The notes beneath the pieces are model-generated. The model was not told the DNA's origin, ran no database searches, and saw only the letters and a list, made by a program, of their open reading frames with translations. The translations under genes were made by a program, and so were the position numbers. Shown piece after piece: positions 33,848 to 41,913 of a stretch of 64,000 bases of DNA. Each line of letters opens with the position of its first letter. Position 1 is the first letter of the stretch. The stretch is taken from the NCBI RefSeq assembly GCF_005502935.1, contig NZ_SCMP01000010.1, forward strand, positions 124,001-188,000. Reading direction: 5' to 3'. This stretch comes from Pseudomonas sp. 2FG (lineage in GTDB: Bacteria; Pseudomonadota; Gammaproteobacteria; Pseudomonadales; Pseudomonadaceae).

Positions 33848-33923
33848 GCGTAGGGCGTACTCGCGAAGCAGTACGCCGTTTCGAACGGCGGACTGTTCGC
33901 TACGCTCCTGAGTCCGCCCTACG
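33848..33923. repeat. REP-like double hairpin, copy C
   Basis: A near-identical direct copy of copy B, 46 bp away. The spacer itself carries a GTAGGAGCGAGCTC/GCGATCGCGAGC palindrome of another common pseudomonad type, so this is a small cluster. Its edge provides the stop codon of the small minus-strand ORF at 33919. Confidence 0.85.
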
Positions 33924-33996
33924 GCTCATGCCGCAAGCAGGCATATAGCCCATAGCCCGCCAGCGCGATGACGAAACACAGGTTCACAGTCGACAT
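33919..33996 (-). CDS. Putative 25-aa membrane peptide downstream of gbcA
   Basis: ATG 33996 with CAGGAG 8 nt upstream opens a 25-residue peptide, MSTVNLCFVIALAGYGLYAC followed by LRHEP. About 16 consecutive residues are hydrophobic and the tail is basic, the make-up of a single-span membrane peptide. It lies 72 nt past gbcA, after the gbcA terminator, and its stop codon is in a repeat. Expression would need read-through or its own promoter. Unannotated-type ORF; existence as a gene is plausible, not proved. Confidence 0.45.
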   Translation of the reverse strand: MSTVNLCFVIALAGYGLYACLRHEP

Positions 33997-34021
33997 GGCG
34001 GGGCTCCTGAAAGGGAACTGG

Positions 34022-34054
34022 AAAAACGAAGCCCCGCACCTTCTGCTGCGGGGC
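34022..34054 (-). terminator. Rho-independent terminator of gbcA
   Basis: GCCCCGCA at 34031-34038 pairs perfectly with TGCGGGGC at 34047-34054; reading on the minus strand it is followed by TTCGTTTTTCC. It lies 15 nt after the gbcA stop. Confidence 0.8.
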
Positions 34055-34068
34055 ACTTTCGGGTCGCC

Positions 34069-35361
34069 TTACTGGCTCTTGATGCCGTGCAGATAGGGCG
34101 CCGGCGCCGCGCCGAGGTTGCTCAGCAGGCGCTCGCTGTACCAGTCGATAAAGTTGACCACGCCGAACTCGTAGGTCTCCGAGTAGGGGCCGGGCTGGTA
34201 GGCGGTGGAGTTGATGCCGCGCTGGTTCTCTTCGGCCAGGCGGCGATCCTGGTCGTTGGTCGCGTCCCAGACCTCGCGCAGGCGGGCCACGTCGTAATCC
34301 ACGCCCTCGACCGCGTCCTTGTGCACCAGCCACTTGGTGGTGACCATGGTCTCCTGGGCGCTGATCGGCCACACGGTGAAGTTGATCAGGTGGTCGCCCA
34401 TGCAGTGGTTCCACGAGTGCGGCAGGTGCAGGATGCGCATCGAGCCGAGGTCGGGGTTCTTGATCCGGCCCATGAGCTTCTTGCAGCCTTGCTGGCCGTC
34501 CATGGTCATGGACACCGTGCCCTTGAGCAGCGGCATGCGCACGATGCGGTTGCGCAGGCCGAAGCCGGCATGCAGGTAGGGGATCTTCTCGGCTTCCCAG
34601 GCGGCGGCGTTGGCGGCCACGTGGTCCTTGAACTCCTGGGTGGCCCGCGGGTCGTTGGTGTCGTCCCACTCCAGCAGGGTCTTCAGCAATTCCGGGTGCG
34701 AGCCGCTGCAGTGGTAGCACTCGCGGTTGTTCTCCAGCACCAGTTTCCAGTTGGCCTTCTCCATCAAGGTGGTTTGCACTGCCACCTTGGTGTTCTCCAT
34801 GTCGTAGGGCTCCATGTAATGGGCCAGGGTGGCGAGGAATTCGTCGATGGCCGGCGGCTTCTCCGCCAGGGAGATGAAAATGTAGCCGCCCGCGGTCTTC
34901 ACCTGCACCGGCTTGAGGCCGTACTGCTTCATGTCGAAGTCGGCGCCCATCTCGCTGCCGGCGAACAGCAGGCGGCCGTCCAGCTCGTAGGTCCATTGGT
35001 GGTAGTTGCACACCAGCTTGGCGACCTTGCCCTTCTCGCTGGTGCACAGGCGCGAGCCGCGATGGCGGCAGACGTTATGGAAGGCGTGCACCACGCCTTC
35101 GGCACCGCGGATGACGATGATCGGGTTCTTGCCGATCTGCAGGGTCAGGTAGTTGCCCTTGGTCGGGATCTCGCAGGTCATGCCGGCGATCAGCCATTCC
35201 TTCTGGAAGATCTCCTGCAGGTCGATATCGAACAGCCGCTCGTCGCAGTAGAAGGGTTGCGGCAGCGAATAGGTGCGTTCGCGGGTCTGCAGCATTTCGG
35301 CGGTGGCCTTGCGTGCTGGTTCCAGCGGATCGCCCAAACTCAGGGTAGTGGTGACATCCAT
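34069..35361 (-). CDS. gbcA: Glycine betaine monooxygenase, oxygenase subunit GbcA
   Basis: Rieske non-heme iron oxygenase that demethylates glycine betaine to dimethylglycine and formaldehyde. The 430-aa protein has the Rieske motif C98-R-H100 and C118-x2-H121, and a C-terminal mononuclear iron domain with NNRECYHCSGSHPE, the usual D/E-x-x-H-x4-H region. AGGACT lies 6 nt before ATG 35361. It is divergent from gbcB, its reductase partner, with GbdR control expected from the 391-bp region between them. Confidence 0.95.
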   Translation of the reverse strand: MDVTTTLSLGDPLEPARKATAEMLQTRERTYSLPQPFYCDERLFDIDLQEIFQKEWLIAGMTCEIPTKGNYLTLQIGKNPIIVIRGAEGVVHAFHNVCRHRGSRLCTSEKGKVAKLVCNYHQWTYELDGRLLFAGSEMGADFDMKQYGLKPVQVKTAGGYIFISLAEKPPAIDEFLATLAHYMEPYDMENTKVAVQTTLMEKANWKLVLENNRECYHCSGSHPELLKTLLEWDDTNDPRATQEFKDHVAANAAAWEAEKIPYLHAGFGLRNRIVRMPLLKGTVSMTMDGQQGCKKLMGRIKNPDLGSMRILHLPHSWNHCMGDHLINFTVWPISAQETMVTTKWLVHKDAVEGVDYDVARLREVWDATNDQDRRLAEENQRGINSTAYQPGPYSETYEFGVVNFIDWYSERLLSNLGAAPAPYLHGIKSQ

Positions 35362-35752
35362 CGGTAAGTCCTCATGGCTGGTCGCGGCGGGCGGCCAGCG
35401 AAAAAGTGGCGGTTACGGTGTGCACGCAAGGCGCTGTGGTCGCGCTCTGATTCGGCCGCTGGCGGATACTCCGGGCTACGGCTCGATTGGATTGAAGTGT
35501 GGGGTCGGGCGTGTTCGGAGCCTTACCTATGGGCGACATGCTCGCATCCGTTTCCGACGCGCCAGCCCCGGTGGTTAGGGGCTGGTCGCGATAAGCATGT
35601 GGATGTCGCTGATAGGTAAGTGGCCACTTATTGCCTTGCCCACAATCCGTTCCATCAGCCTGAATCAGCGTTTCTGCTGGCGGGCGCTTGCCCACTGCGT
35701 CTTGAGCTATCGTTGGCGCAGCGGCACTCTAAAAATGGCGCGGGAGCAAACC
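35362..35752. promoter_or_regulatory. Divergent gbcA/gbcB control region
   Basis: No gene in these 391 bases. A perfect 14-bp palindrome TAAGTGGCCACTTA lies at 35617-35630, about 125 nt before gbcB. Both genes are GbdR targets in P. aeruginosa, so an activator site should be here; whether the palindrome is that site is unknown, since AraC-type sites are normally direct repeats. Confidence 0.5.
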
Positions 35753-36853
35753 ATGTCCAACACCTTCCTTAATCCTGTCAACACCCGGACCTGGGCCAAC
35801 GGCCGCCATCTGGTGCGTTGCGTCAAGGTGATCCAGGAAACCTGGGATGTGCGCACCTTCTGTTTCATGGCCGACCAGCCGATCATGTTCTTCTTCAAGC
35901 CGGGGCAGTTCGTCACCCTGGAGCTGGAGATCGACGGCCAGCCGATCATGCGCTCCTACACCATCTCCAGTTCGCCCTCGGTGCCCTACAGCTTCTCCCT
36001 GACCATCAAGCGAGTGCCGGGCGGCAAGGTCTCCAACTGGCTGCACGACAACCTGAAAGAGGGCGACGAGCTGGCGGTGCATGGCCCGGTCGGGCTGTTC
36101 AATGCCATGGATTTCTCGAACGACAAAGTGCTCTACCTCAGCGGCGGGGTAGGGATCACGCCGGTGATGTCGATGGCGCGCTGGTTCTTCGACACCAACG
36201 GCAATGTCGACATGGTCTTCGTCCACAGCGCCCGGGCGCCGCGCGACATCATCTACCATCGCGAGCTCCGCCACATGGCCTCGCGGATCAACAACTTCAA
36301 ACTGCACCTGATCTGCGAGAAGTACGACATAGGTGAAACCTGGTCGGGTTACCGCGGCTATCTCAACCAGAAGATGCTCGAGCTGATCGCCCCGGACTTT
36401 ATGGAACGGGAAGTCTTCTGCTGCGGCCCGACGCCCTACATGCACGCGGTCAAGCGCCTGCTGGAAGCCAACGGTTTCGACATGCGGCGCTACCACGAAG
36501 AGTCTTTCGGTGCGACCCCACCGGAGGCGCGCGCCGATGCCCTCGAGCACGCCGAACAGGCCGCCGAGGCACCGGAGGTGGATGCCGCCGATCTGCTGCA
36601 AGTGGAGTTCACCACTACCGGCAAAAGCATCCGCGTGGCGCCCGGCGAGACGGTGCATGCCGCCGCCGCCAAGCTTGGCCTGCATATCCCCAAAGCCTGC
36701 GGCATGGGCATCTGCGGCACCTGCAAGGTGCTGAAAACCGCCGGCGAGGTGGAGATGGAGCACAACGGCGGGATCACCGACGAAGATGTCGCCGAGGGTT
36801 ACATCCTCTCCTGCTGCAGCGTGCCCAAGGGCGATGTCAGCATCGAGTACTGA
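35753..36853 (+). CDS. gbcB: Glycine betaine monooxygenase, reductase subunit GbcB
   Basis: Supplies electrons from NAD(P)H to GbcA. The 366-aa protein has an FAD domain with RSYTISSSP, an NAD domain with LSGGVGITPVMSMARW and CCGPTPYM, and a C-terminal plant-type [2Fe-2S] ferredoxin with CGMGICGTCKVL and a last Cys in LSCCS. A glutamate/alanine-rich linker (about residues 265-285) joins them. Start ATG 35753 with GGGAG 7 nt upstream. Confidence 0.95.
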   Translation: MSNTFLNPVNTRTWANGRHLVRCVKVIQETWDVRTFCFMADQPIMFFFKPGQFVTLELEIDGQPIMRSYTISSSPSVPYSFSLTIKRVPGGKVSNWLHDNLKEGDELAVHGPVGLFNAMDFSNDKVLYLSGGVGITPVMSMARWFFDTNGNVDMVFVHSARAPRDIIYHRELRHMASRINNFKLHLICEKYDIGETWSGYRGYLNQKMLELIAPDFMEREVFCCGPTPYMHAVKRLLEANGFDMRRYHEESFGATPPEARADALEHAEQAAEAPEVDAADLLQVEFTTTGKSIRVAPGETVHAAAAKLGLHIPKACGMGICGTCKVLKTAGEVEMEHNGGITDEDVAEGYILSCCSVPKGDVSIEY

Positions 36854-37016
36854 GGCGTCGGTGCTTGCGCCTGGCGGGGCGACGAGGGGCACACAGCCTG
36901 GCGCAGGGCTGATCTACGCTGAATGAGTCACGCGCGGGCGCTGCTGCGAAGGTTCCGGTGGCGCTCGCGCTCAGCCCGCTCTGCGGACTGTCACTCATCC
37001 CTGCGGAGCCCTAGCC

Positions 37017-37625
37017 ATGAAACTTTACTACTCACCCGGTGCCTGCTCGCTCGCCCCCCATATCGTCCTGCATGAATCCGGCTTGCCCTTCAGCCTGGAG
37101 CGGGTCGACCTCGCTACGCACAAGACCGAGACCGGTGCCGACTACTACGGCATCAACCCCAAAGGTTACGTGCCGACGTTGGAACTGGACAACGGTGAGC
37201 GGCTCACCGAGGGCCCGGTCATCACCCAGTACATCAGCGACAAGGCCGGCAATACCGAGCTGATGCCGGCCGCCGGGAGCCTGGCGCGCTATCGGGTGAT
37301 GGAGTGGCAGAGCTACCTCAACTCGGAGGTGCACCAAGCCTTTGCGCCGCTGTTCAACCCGAGCTTCGACGCGGCGAGCAAGGCGCTCTTCGCCAGCCGC
37401 CTGCAAAAGAAATTCAGCTGGATCTCCACGCAGTTGCGCGGCCAGCCGTACCTGACCGGCGCCAGCTTCACCGCCGCGGATGCCTACCTGTTCGTCCTGG
37501 CGGGATGGGCGCCGTATCTCCAGCTCGAGCTGCCGAACACCGAGGAACTGCAAGGCTACCTGCAACGGATAGCCGCCCGGCCGGCGGTGCAGAAAGCCAT
37601 GAAGACCGAAGGCTTGCTGGGCTGA
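37017..37625 (+). CDS. gstA: Glutathione S-transferase, beta class
   Basis: A 202-aa cytosolic GST. N-terminal MKLYYSPGACSLAPHI contains Cys10, the mixed-disulfide residue of the bacterial beta class. NPKGYVPTLEL and EGPVITQYI are the glutathione-binding boxes; the helical C-terminal domain carries TAADAYLFVLAGW. GGAG lies 8 nt upstream. It is 163 nt after gbcB; formaldehyde or electrophile handling is possible but position alone does not show it. Confidence 0.93.
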   Translation: MKLYYSPGACSLAPHIVLHESGLPFSLERVDLATHKTETGADYYGINPKGYVPTLELDNGERLTEGPVITQYISDKAGNTELMPAAGSLARYRVMEWQSYLNSEVHQAFAPLFNPSFDAASKALFASRLQKKFSWISTQLRGQPYLTGASFTAADAYLFVLAGWAPYLQLELPNTEELQGYLQRIAARPAVQKAMKTEGLLG

Positions 37626-37642
37626 GCCGGCCCAACGGTCTG

Positions 37643-37678
37643 GCCCCAGCGCACTGCAAGGGCTGGGGCTAGAGCACT
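37643..37678 (+). terminator. Terminator after gst
   Basis: GCCCCAGC at 37643-37650 pairs with GCTGGGGC at 37662-37669, followed shortly by ACTTTTG. A modest T-tract, so moderate confidence. Confidence 0.55.
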
Positions 37679-37714
37679 TTTGTAAAGACCCTGGGCTTGG
37701 CCCCCGGTGGCGAC

Positions 37715-39760
37715 TCAATCCTCCTCCTGCACGGCTTTATAACCGGCCGCCAGGCGCTGTTGCACCTCCTGCGGCACGGCGCTGTAGTGGCTCAGCACCA
37801 GGCTGTAGGCCCCCTGACCGGCGGTGATGGACTTGAGCCGGCCGCCATAGCCGTCCAGTTCGGCCAACGGCACCTGGCCGCGGATCAGCGCCATGCTCTG
37901 CGACAGGGTCTCGGTGCCGGCCACCTGGCCGCGGCGGCCGATCAGGTCGGTGGTGATGTCGCCGAGCTTGGCTTCGGGGGTGGTGATCTCGATGGCGACG
38001 ATCGGCTCCAGCACTATGCAGCCCGCCGCGCGCAGGGCGTCCAGCATGGCCTTGCGCCCGGCCGCCTGGAAGGCGATGTCCTTGGAGTCGACCGAGTGGC
38101 TCTTGCCGTCGTGGACCGTCACCTTCACATCCTCGACCGGATAGCCGGCCAGGGGCCCGGTGGCCAGCATCGAGCGCACGCCTTTTTCCACCGAGGGGAT
38201 GAACTGCCCCGGGATCACGCCGCCCTTCACCGCGTCGACGAACTCGAAGCCGCTGCCGCGCGGCAGCGGCTCGACGCGCAGGAAGACTTCGCCGAACTGG
38301 CCGGCGCCGCCGGTCTGCTTCTTGTGCCGGCTATGGCCCTCGGCCGCCTGGGTGATGGTTTCGCGGTAGGGCACGCGCGGCGGCTGGGTCTGCACCTCGA
38401 GCTTGTAGGTGCCGGCCAGGCGATCGAGCAGGTAGCGCAGGTGCAGCTCGCCCATGCCGCGCAGCACCGTCTCCTGGGTGGTCGGGTGGTAATCGAGCTT
38501 CACGCAGGGGTCTTCGGCCAACAGCCGGTGCAGCACTTCGGAGATCCGCTGCTCGTCGCCGCGCCGCTTGGCCTCGATGGCCAGCCCCTGCATCGGGGCG
38601 GGGAAGGCGAGCGGCTTGAGGTGGATACTGTCCTCGTCATGGGAGTCGTGCAGCACGGCGTCGAACTCGATCTCGTCGACCTTGCTCACGGCGCCGAAGT
38701 CGCCGGGAATCAGCCGCGTCACCTCGTCATAGCGCTTGCCCTGCAGGCGCAGCAGGTGGCCGACCTTGAACGGCTTCTTGCCATCGCCGATGAACAGCTG
38801 CATGTCGCGCTGCAGCGTGCCCTGGTGCACGCGGAACACGCCGAGTTTGCCGACGAACGGGTCCATCACCACCTTGAACACATGGGCCAGTACATGGCGC
38901 TCCGGGTCGGGCACGGAGCGAAAGGGCTTCGCCGCGGCGCCTTCGCCCTTGAAGAACAGCGGCGGGTTGCCTTCGAGGGGATTGGGCGCGAGCCGCGCCA
39001 GGATCTCGAGCAGCTCGCTCACGCCGGCGCCGCTGCGCCCCGAGACGAAGCACAGCGGAATCAGATGGCCCTCGCGCAGCGCCCGCTCGAAGGGGGCGTG
39101 CAGCTCCTCCGGGCTGATCTCGCCCTGCTCCAGGTAGCGCGCCATCAGCTCTTCGTCGACCTCGACCACCTGGTCCACCAGCGCCTGGTGCGCCTCGGCC
39201 ACCGACGAGAAGTCCGCCTCGCCGGCCGGGTTGAAGAAGCAGTCGACCACCCGGTTGCCGCCAGCGCTGGGCAGGTTGAGCGGCAGCACCTCCTTGCCGA
39301 ACATCTCGCGCAGGTCGGCGACCAGCGCCGGCAGGTCGATCCGCTCGGCATCGATCTTGTTCACCACCAGGATCCGGCACAGCCCGCGCTCGCGCGTCGC
39401 GTGCATCATCCGTTGGGTGGTCAGTTCGATGCCGGTCTGCGCGTTGACCACCACCAGCGCGGTTTCCACCGCCGCCAACGCGGGCAGCGCATGGCCGATG
39501 AAGTCGGGGAAGCCGGGGCTGTCGATCAGGTTGATCTCGGCGCCGGCGTGGCTGAAATGCACCAACGAGGCCGACAGTGAGTGGCGGTATTCGCGCTCCA
39601 GCGGGTCGAAGTCGCAGACCGTGTCGCCACGCTCCAGCGTGCCCGCCACGGGGATTGCGCCGCTGCGCTGGAGCAGCGCCTCGGCCAGGGTCGTCTTGCC
39701 GCTGTCGCCGTGGCCGACCAGGGCAACAGTGCGAATGTTTTCGACCGAGTAGTTCGCCAT
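37715..39760 (-). CDS. Elongation factor G-like GTPase (EF-G2 type)
   Basis: A 681-aa translational GTPase. G1 GHGDSGKT at 16-23, G3 DSPGFPDFIGH, and G4 NKID are intact, followed by EF-G domains II to V (GGAGQFGEV, GQFIPSVEKGVR, LDGYGGRLKSITAG). It lacks the typical DTPGH and differs in domain II, fitting the EF-G-like paralogue group of pseudomonads rather than the essential fusA, which lies in the str operon. GGAGG precedes ATG 39760. Its cellular task, perhaps ribosome recycling or stress translation, is not established from sequence. Confidence 0.9.
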   Translation of the reverse strand: MANYSVENIRTVALVGHGDSGKTTLAEALLQRSGAIPVAGTLERGDTVCDFDPLEREYRHSLSASLVHFSHAGAEINLIDSPGFPDFIGHALPALAAVETALVVVNAQTGIELTTQRMMHATRERGLCRILVVNKIDAERIDLPALVADLREMFGKEVLPLNLPSAGGNRVVDCFFNPAGEADFSSVAEAHQALVDQVVEVDEELMARYLEQGEISPEELHAPFERALREGHLIPLCFVSGRSGAGVSELLEILARLAPNPLEGNPPLFFKGEGAAAKPFRSVPDPERHVLAHVFKVVMDPFVGKLGVFRVHQGTLQRDMQLFIGDGKKPFKVGHLLRLQGKRYDEVTRLIPGDFGAVSKVDEIEFDAVLHDSHDEDSIHLKPLAFPAPMQGLAIEAKRRGDEQRISEVLHRLLAEDPCVKLDYHPTTQETVLRGMGELHLRYLLDRLAGTYKLEVQTQPPRVPYRETITQAAEGHSRHKKQTGGAGQFGEVFLRVEPLPRGSGFEFVDAVKGGVIPGQFIPSVEKGVRSMLATGPLAGYPVEDVKVTVHDGKSHSVDSKDIAFQAAGRKAMLDALRAAGCIVLEPIVAIEITTPEAKLGDITTDLIGRRGQVAGTETLSQSMALIRGQVPLAELDGYGGRLKSITAGQGAYSLVLSHYSAVPQEVQQRLAAGYKAVQEED

Positions 39761-39932
39761 GACGACCTCCGCGCGCTGAGTGTTTGCAGTATAGGCAGGC
39801 ACCGGAGGGCTGTTGGTAGACGCGGAGCGTCCTGGGCTACATGCCCACGCAGAGCGCGGGAAGGATCAAGATCCCCTTGAGCAAAATTCAACCAGAAGGC
39901 CGAGGCCCGCGGCTGGCGGCGGCTGCAGCCAC

Positions 39933-40076
39933 CTATCCACAGCTTGTATACGCTTCGCTGCACAGCTTCTGTGTCCAACCTGAAAGTTAAGCTACTGAAA
40001 TTGTTCAGAAAACACTCAGAAGCTCGCAACCCTTGCCAGGCGTGGCCTGGAGCGGGGGCTGTACAGCTTATCCACA
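39933..40076. promoter_or_regulatory. Intergenic segment with DnaA-box-like sites
   Basis: A perfect DnaA box TTATCCACA is at 40068-40076 and a near match CTATCCACA at 39933-39941, in a 375-bp gene-free gap. The gap otherwise shows no AT-rich unwinding element or dnaA gene, so it is not an origin. It could be a DnaA-titrating or regulatory site. Confidence 0.4.
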
Positions 40077-40135
40077 GCTTGGTCCACCGAGTTCGGGGGT
40101 AAGTGCCAGGCAACCCCGCGGCGCCGGCTCGACGA

Positions 40136-40675
40136 TCAGAAGCGGCGGCGGGCGTTCATTTCCTGGTGCAGCACCTGGGTCGTCCAGTCATCGCGCGACT
40201 CCACATGCCGCCAGTGGAACGAGTCCGGGGTGATCTCGGAGAAGATCCAGCGCGACACGCTCCCCGGCATGAAGGCGCCCTCCAGGACGATCTCGTTACC
40301 CACCGGCCGGGCGATAAAGGGCTTCACGTAGCCTTTGCAGGGGCCGATCCAGGTCGAGCGCCAGGCGCCGAGCTCCAGGTCGAAGAAGCGCAGCGTCGCG
40401 CCATAGTCGCCCAACTCATCGCCGGACTGCCGGCGCATGCCCCGGCGCGGGGCGATCCAGACATCCTCAATCGCGCGCCCTTCCAGCACCCAGCCGAAAT
40501 GCCACTCGGCCTCCATGACGCGGCGACTGCCATCGGACAGGTAATTGATGACCTCGACATCCCAACTGCCGACGAATTGGCCGAACAGCTTGAGTTTGCC
40601 GGCCAGCCCGGGATGCGGTCCGTCCGCGTGAAGCGCTTCCAGCATCGCAGGTAGTTTTGTCTCGTGGCTCCTCAT
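40136..40675 (-). CDS. DUF1579-like (lipocalin-fold) hypothetical protein
   Basis: A 179-aa cytoplasmic protein with GAGGA 6 nt before ATG 40675. It contains GQFVGSWDVEVINYLSDGS, EAEWHFGWVLEGRAIEDVWI and GPCKGYVKPFIARP, the strand-rich pattern of small lipocalin-like beta barrels that bind hydrophobic ligands. I cannot name a function. It is isolated, between an EF-G paralogue and a secreted cytochrome. Confidence 0.75.
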   Translation of the reverse strand: MRSHETKLPAMLEALHADGPHPGLAGKLKLFGQFVGSWDVEVINYLSDGSRRVMEAEWHFGWVLEGRAIEDVWIAPRRGMRRQSGDELGDYGATLRFFDLELGAWRSTWIGPCKGYVKPFIARPVGNEIVLEGAFMPGSVSRWIFSEITPDSFHWRHVESRDDWTTQVLHQEMNARRRF

Positions 40676-40831
40676 GCTGTTCCTCTTTGCACAAACGACT
40701 GGCAGAACTCAGGGAGCAGGGCGCTTGGTCTTTAATCAAACAGTAGCGTTTGCCCCGGCCGGATGCTTCTGCCCTTAAGCATAGCCATTGGCAAAGCCGC
40801 CCCGCCCTGATCGCCAGAGGCCCATGTCGTC

Positions 40832-41218
40832 ATGAAACAGCCCCTTTGCCGAGTGCTGGTCATCCAACTGTCCATGCTGCTCGCCGCTGCCGTGAGCGTT
40901 CAGGCCGACGAGGTGACTTACGCGGATGTCGCGCCGATCTTCGCGTTGCGTTGCAGCAAGTGCCATTCGGCCTCTGGGCTGATGGGGGCGGCGCCGGAGG
41001 GTTATGAGCTGAGCTCATACCAGGCGATCCTCTCCAGCGCCGAGCGGGTGGAGGTGGTGCCGGGTTTTGCCGAGGCCAGCGAGCTGGTGCGGCGCATTCG
41101 CGGCGATGCGCTGCCGCGCATGCCTTACGACGGGCCGCCCTATCTGAACGACGCGGACATCGCCTTGATCGTCGCATGGATCAACCAGGGCGCGCGGGCT
41201 GGAAGCTGGATTCGCTGA
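40832..41218 (+). CDS. Secreted c-type cytochrome domain protein
   Basis: A 128-aa protein with a signal peptide (LVIQLSMLLAAAVSVQA) and one heme site C41-S-K-C44-H45. A distal Met ligand is offered by LPRMPYDGPP, and YLNDADIALIVAWINQGA is the standard closing helix. It resembles the heme domains that report on planctomycete-type or cytochrome-b-linked proteins. The reading frame ends at 41218, but another frame resumes at once with coding-like sequence, so the native protein may have been longer. Confidence 0.85.
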   Translation: MKQPLCRVLVIQLSMLLAAAVSVQADEVTYADVAPIFALRCSKCHSASGLMGAAPEGYELSSYQAILSSAERVEVVPGFAEASELVRRIRGDALPRMPYDGPPYLNDADIALIVAWINQGARAGSWIR

Positions 41219-41340
41219 GCCTCGGCGTCAACGCCGAGACCCGGCTCGACAAGTCCCCCGGGGTGGGCGACTACGTGGAGGTGCGCGGCCGCCTGGGGTC
41301 GGGCGGCGCGGTGATCGCCGAGCGCATCCGGCCGCGCTGA
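41197..41340 (+). pseudogene. Out-of-frame C-terminal relic (DUF5666/OB-like)
   Basis: Reading from 41197 gives GWKLDSLSLGVNAETRLDKS, then VGDYVEVRGRL and a basic RIRPR end with a TGA at 41338. The composition and VGDYVEV.GRL pattern resemble bacterial OB-like domains, unlike random frames. It overlaps the 3' end of the cytochrome frame and has no start. It may be the shifted tail of the cytochrome or the remains of a deleted second gene. Confidence 0.4.
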
Positions 41341-41392
41341 ATGCGTGGCGCAGGCCGGTAAACGGGCCCCAAACTGCGCTATGAGCCGGTGG

Positions 41393-41686
41393 TTATTTGA
41401 CCAGGTTCATGCGTTTATTGGTGAACACGCAGATGACGCCGGCCTTGTTGTACATGACCTGGTGGTTAAAGTCGCAATAGGCCGCCGCCACACTGAGCGG
41501 CAGTTGCTCGTTGCTCCATTGCTCAGGCTTGAACCAGGCCAGTTGCCCGTCCTTGCAGCGCTCGGCTTGCGCATCGGTGCTGTAGGTGCAGAGGACCGAC
41601 TGGTCGACTTCGGACGTTTGCCCGAAGCAGCCCGCCAGGGCAAGGGCGCTGGCGCCGATCAACAGGAAAGTCGCGATTTTTTGCAT
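41393..41686 (-). CDS. Small lipoprotein, function unknown
   Basis: A 97-aa protein with a clear lipobox LALAGC (C20) and GGAG 6 nt before ATG 41686. The mature part has four more cysteines, likely two disulfides, and the pattern LAWFKPEQWSNEQLPL with AAAYCDFNHQVMYNKAGVIC. It should be anchored in the periplasm. I know no named family; similar small lipoproteins of pseudomonads are listed as hypothetical. Confidence 0.75.
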   Translation of the reverse strand: MQKIATFLLIGASALALAGCFGQTSEVDQSVLCTYSTDAQAERCKDGQLAWFKPEQWSNEQLPLSVAAAYCDFNHQVMYNKAGVICVFTNKRMNLVK

Positions 41687-41913
41687 GCTTGCTCCGTAGC
41701 CTGATTCAGGCCGTTAACGATCAGATTGTGCGGTTATCGACCCTGCGGCCTTCGTCGAGCATGAGCGCTATGCGCTCGCGGACGTCGGCCGGCAGGGACG
41801 CGCTGCCTGGTGGTCGCCGCCAGAATCGCGGACTGCATGGAGACCACGGCGCCGGCCGGCAGTTCACGCGGCTATTCGCTGTGCCGCTCGACAGCCAGGA
41901 TGCCGGCGCGGCC

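Noticed and set aside
37697..39580. A 627-codon plus-strand frame opposite the EF-G-like gene
   Set aside because: Antisense shadow; the minus-strand protein has all GTPase motifs.
39761..40135. Possible replication origin, because of DnaA boxes
   Set aside because: Only two boxes, no AT-rich unwinding region, and no dnaA, dnaN, rpmH or parAB genes near.
41721..41850. Minus-strand reading SLPADVRERIALMLDEGRRVDN as the end of a lost gene
   Set aside because: The final 25 residues look coding-like, but no start or family is recognisable and the rest of the frame is poor. Too short to report as a feature.
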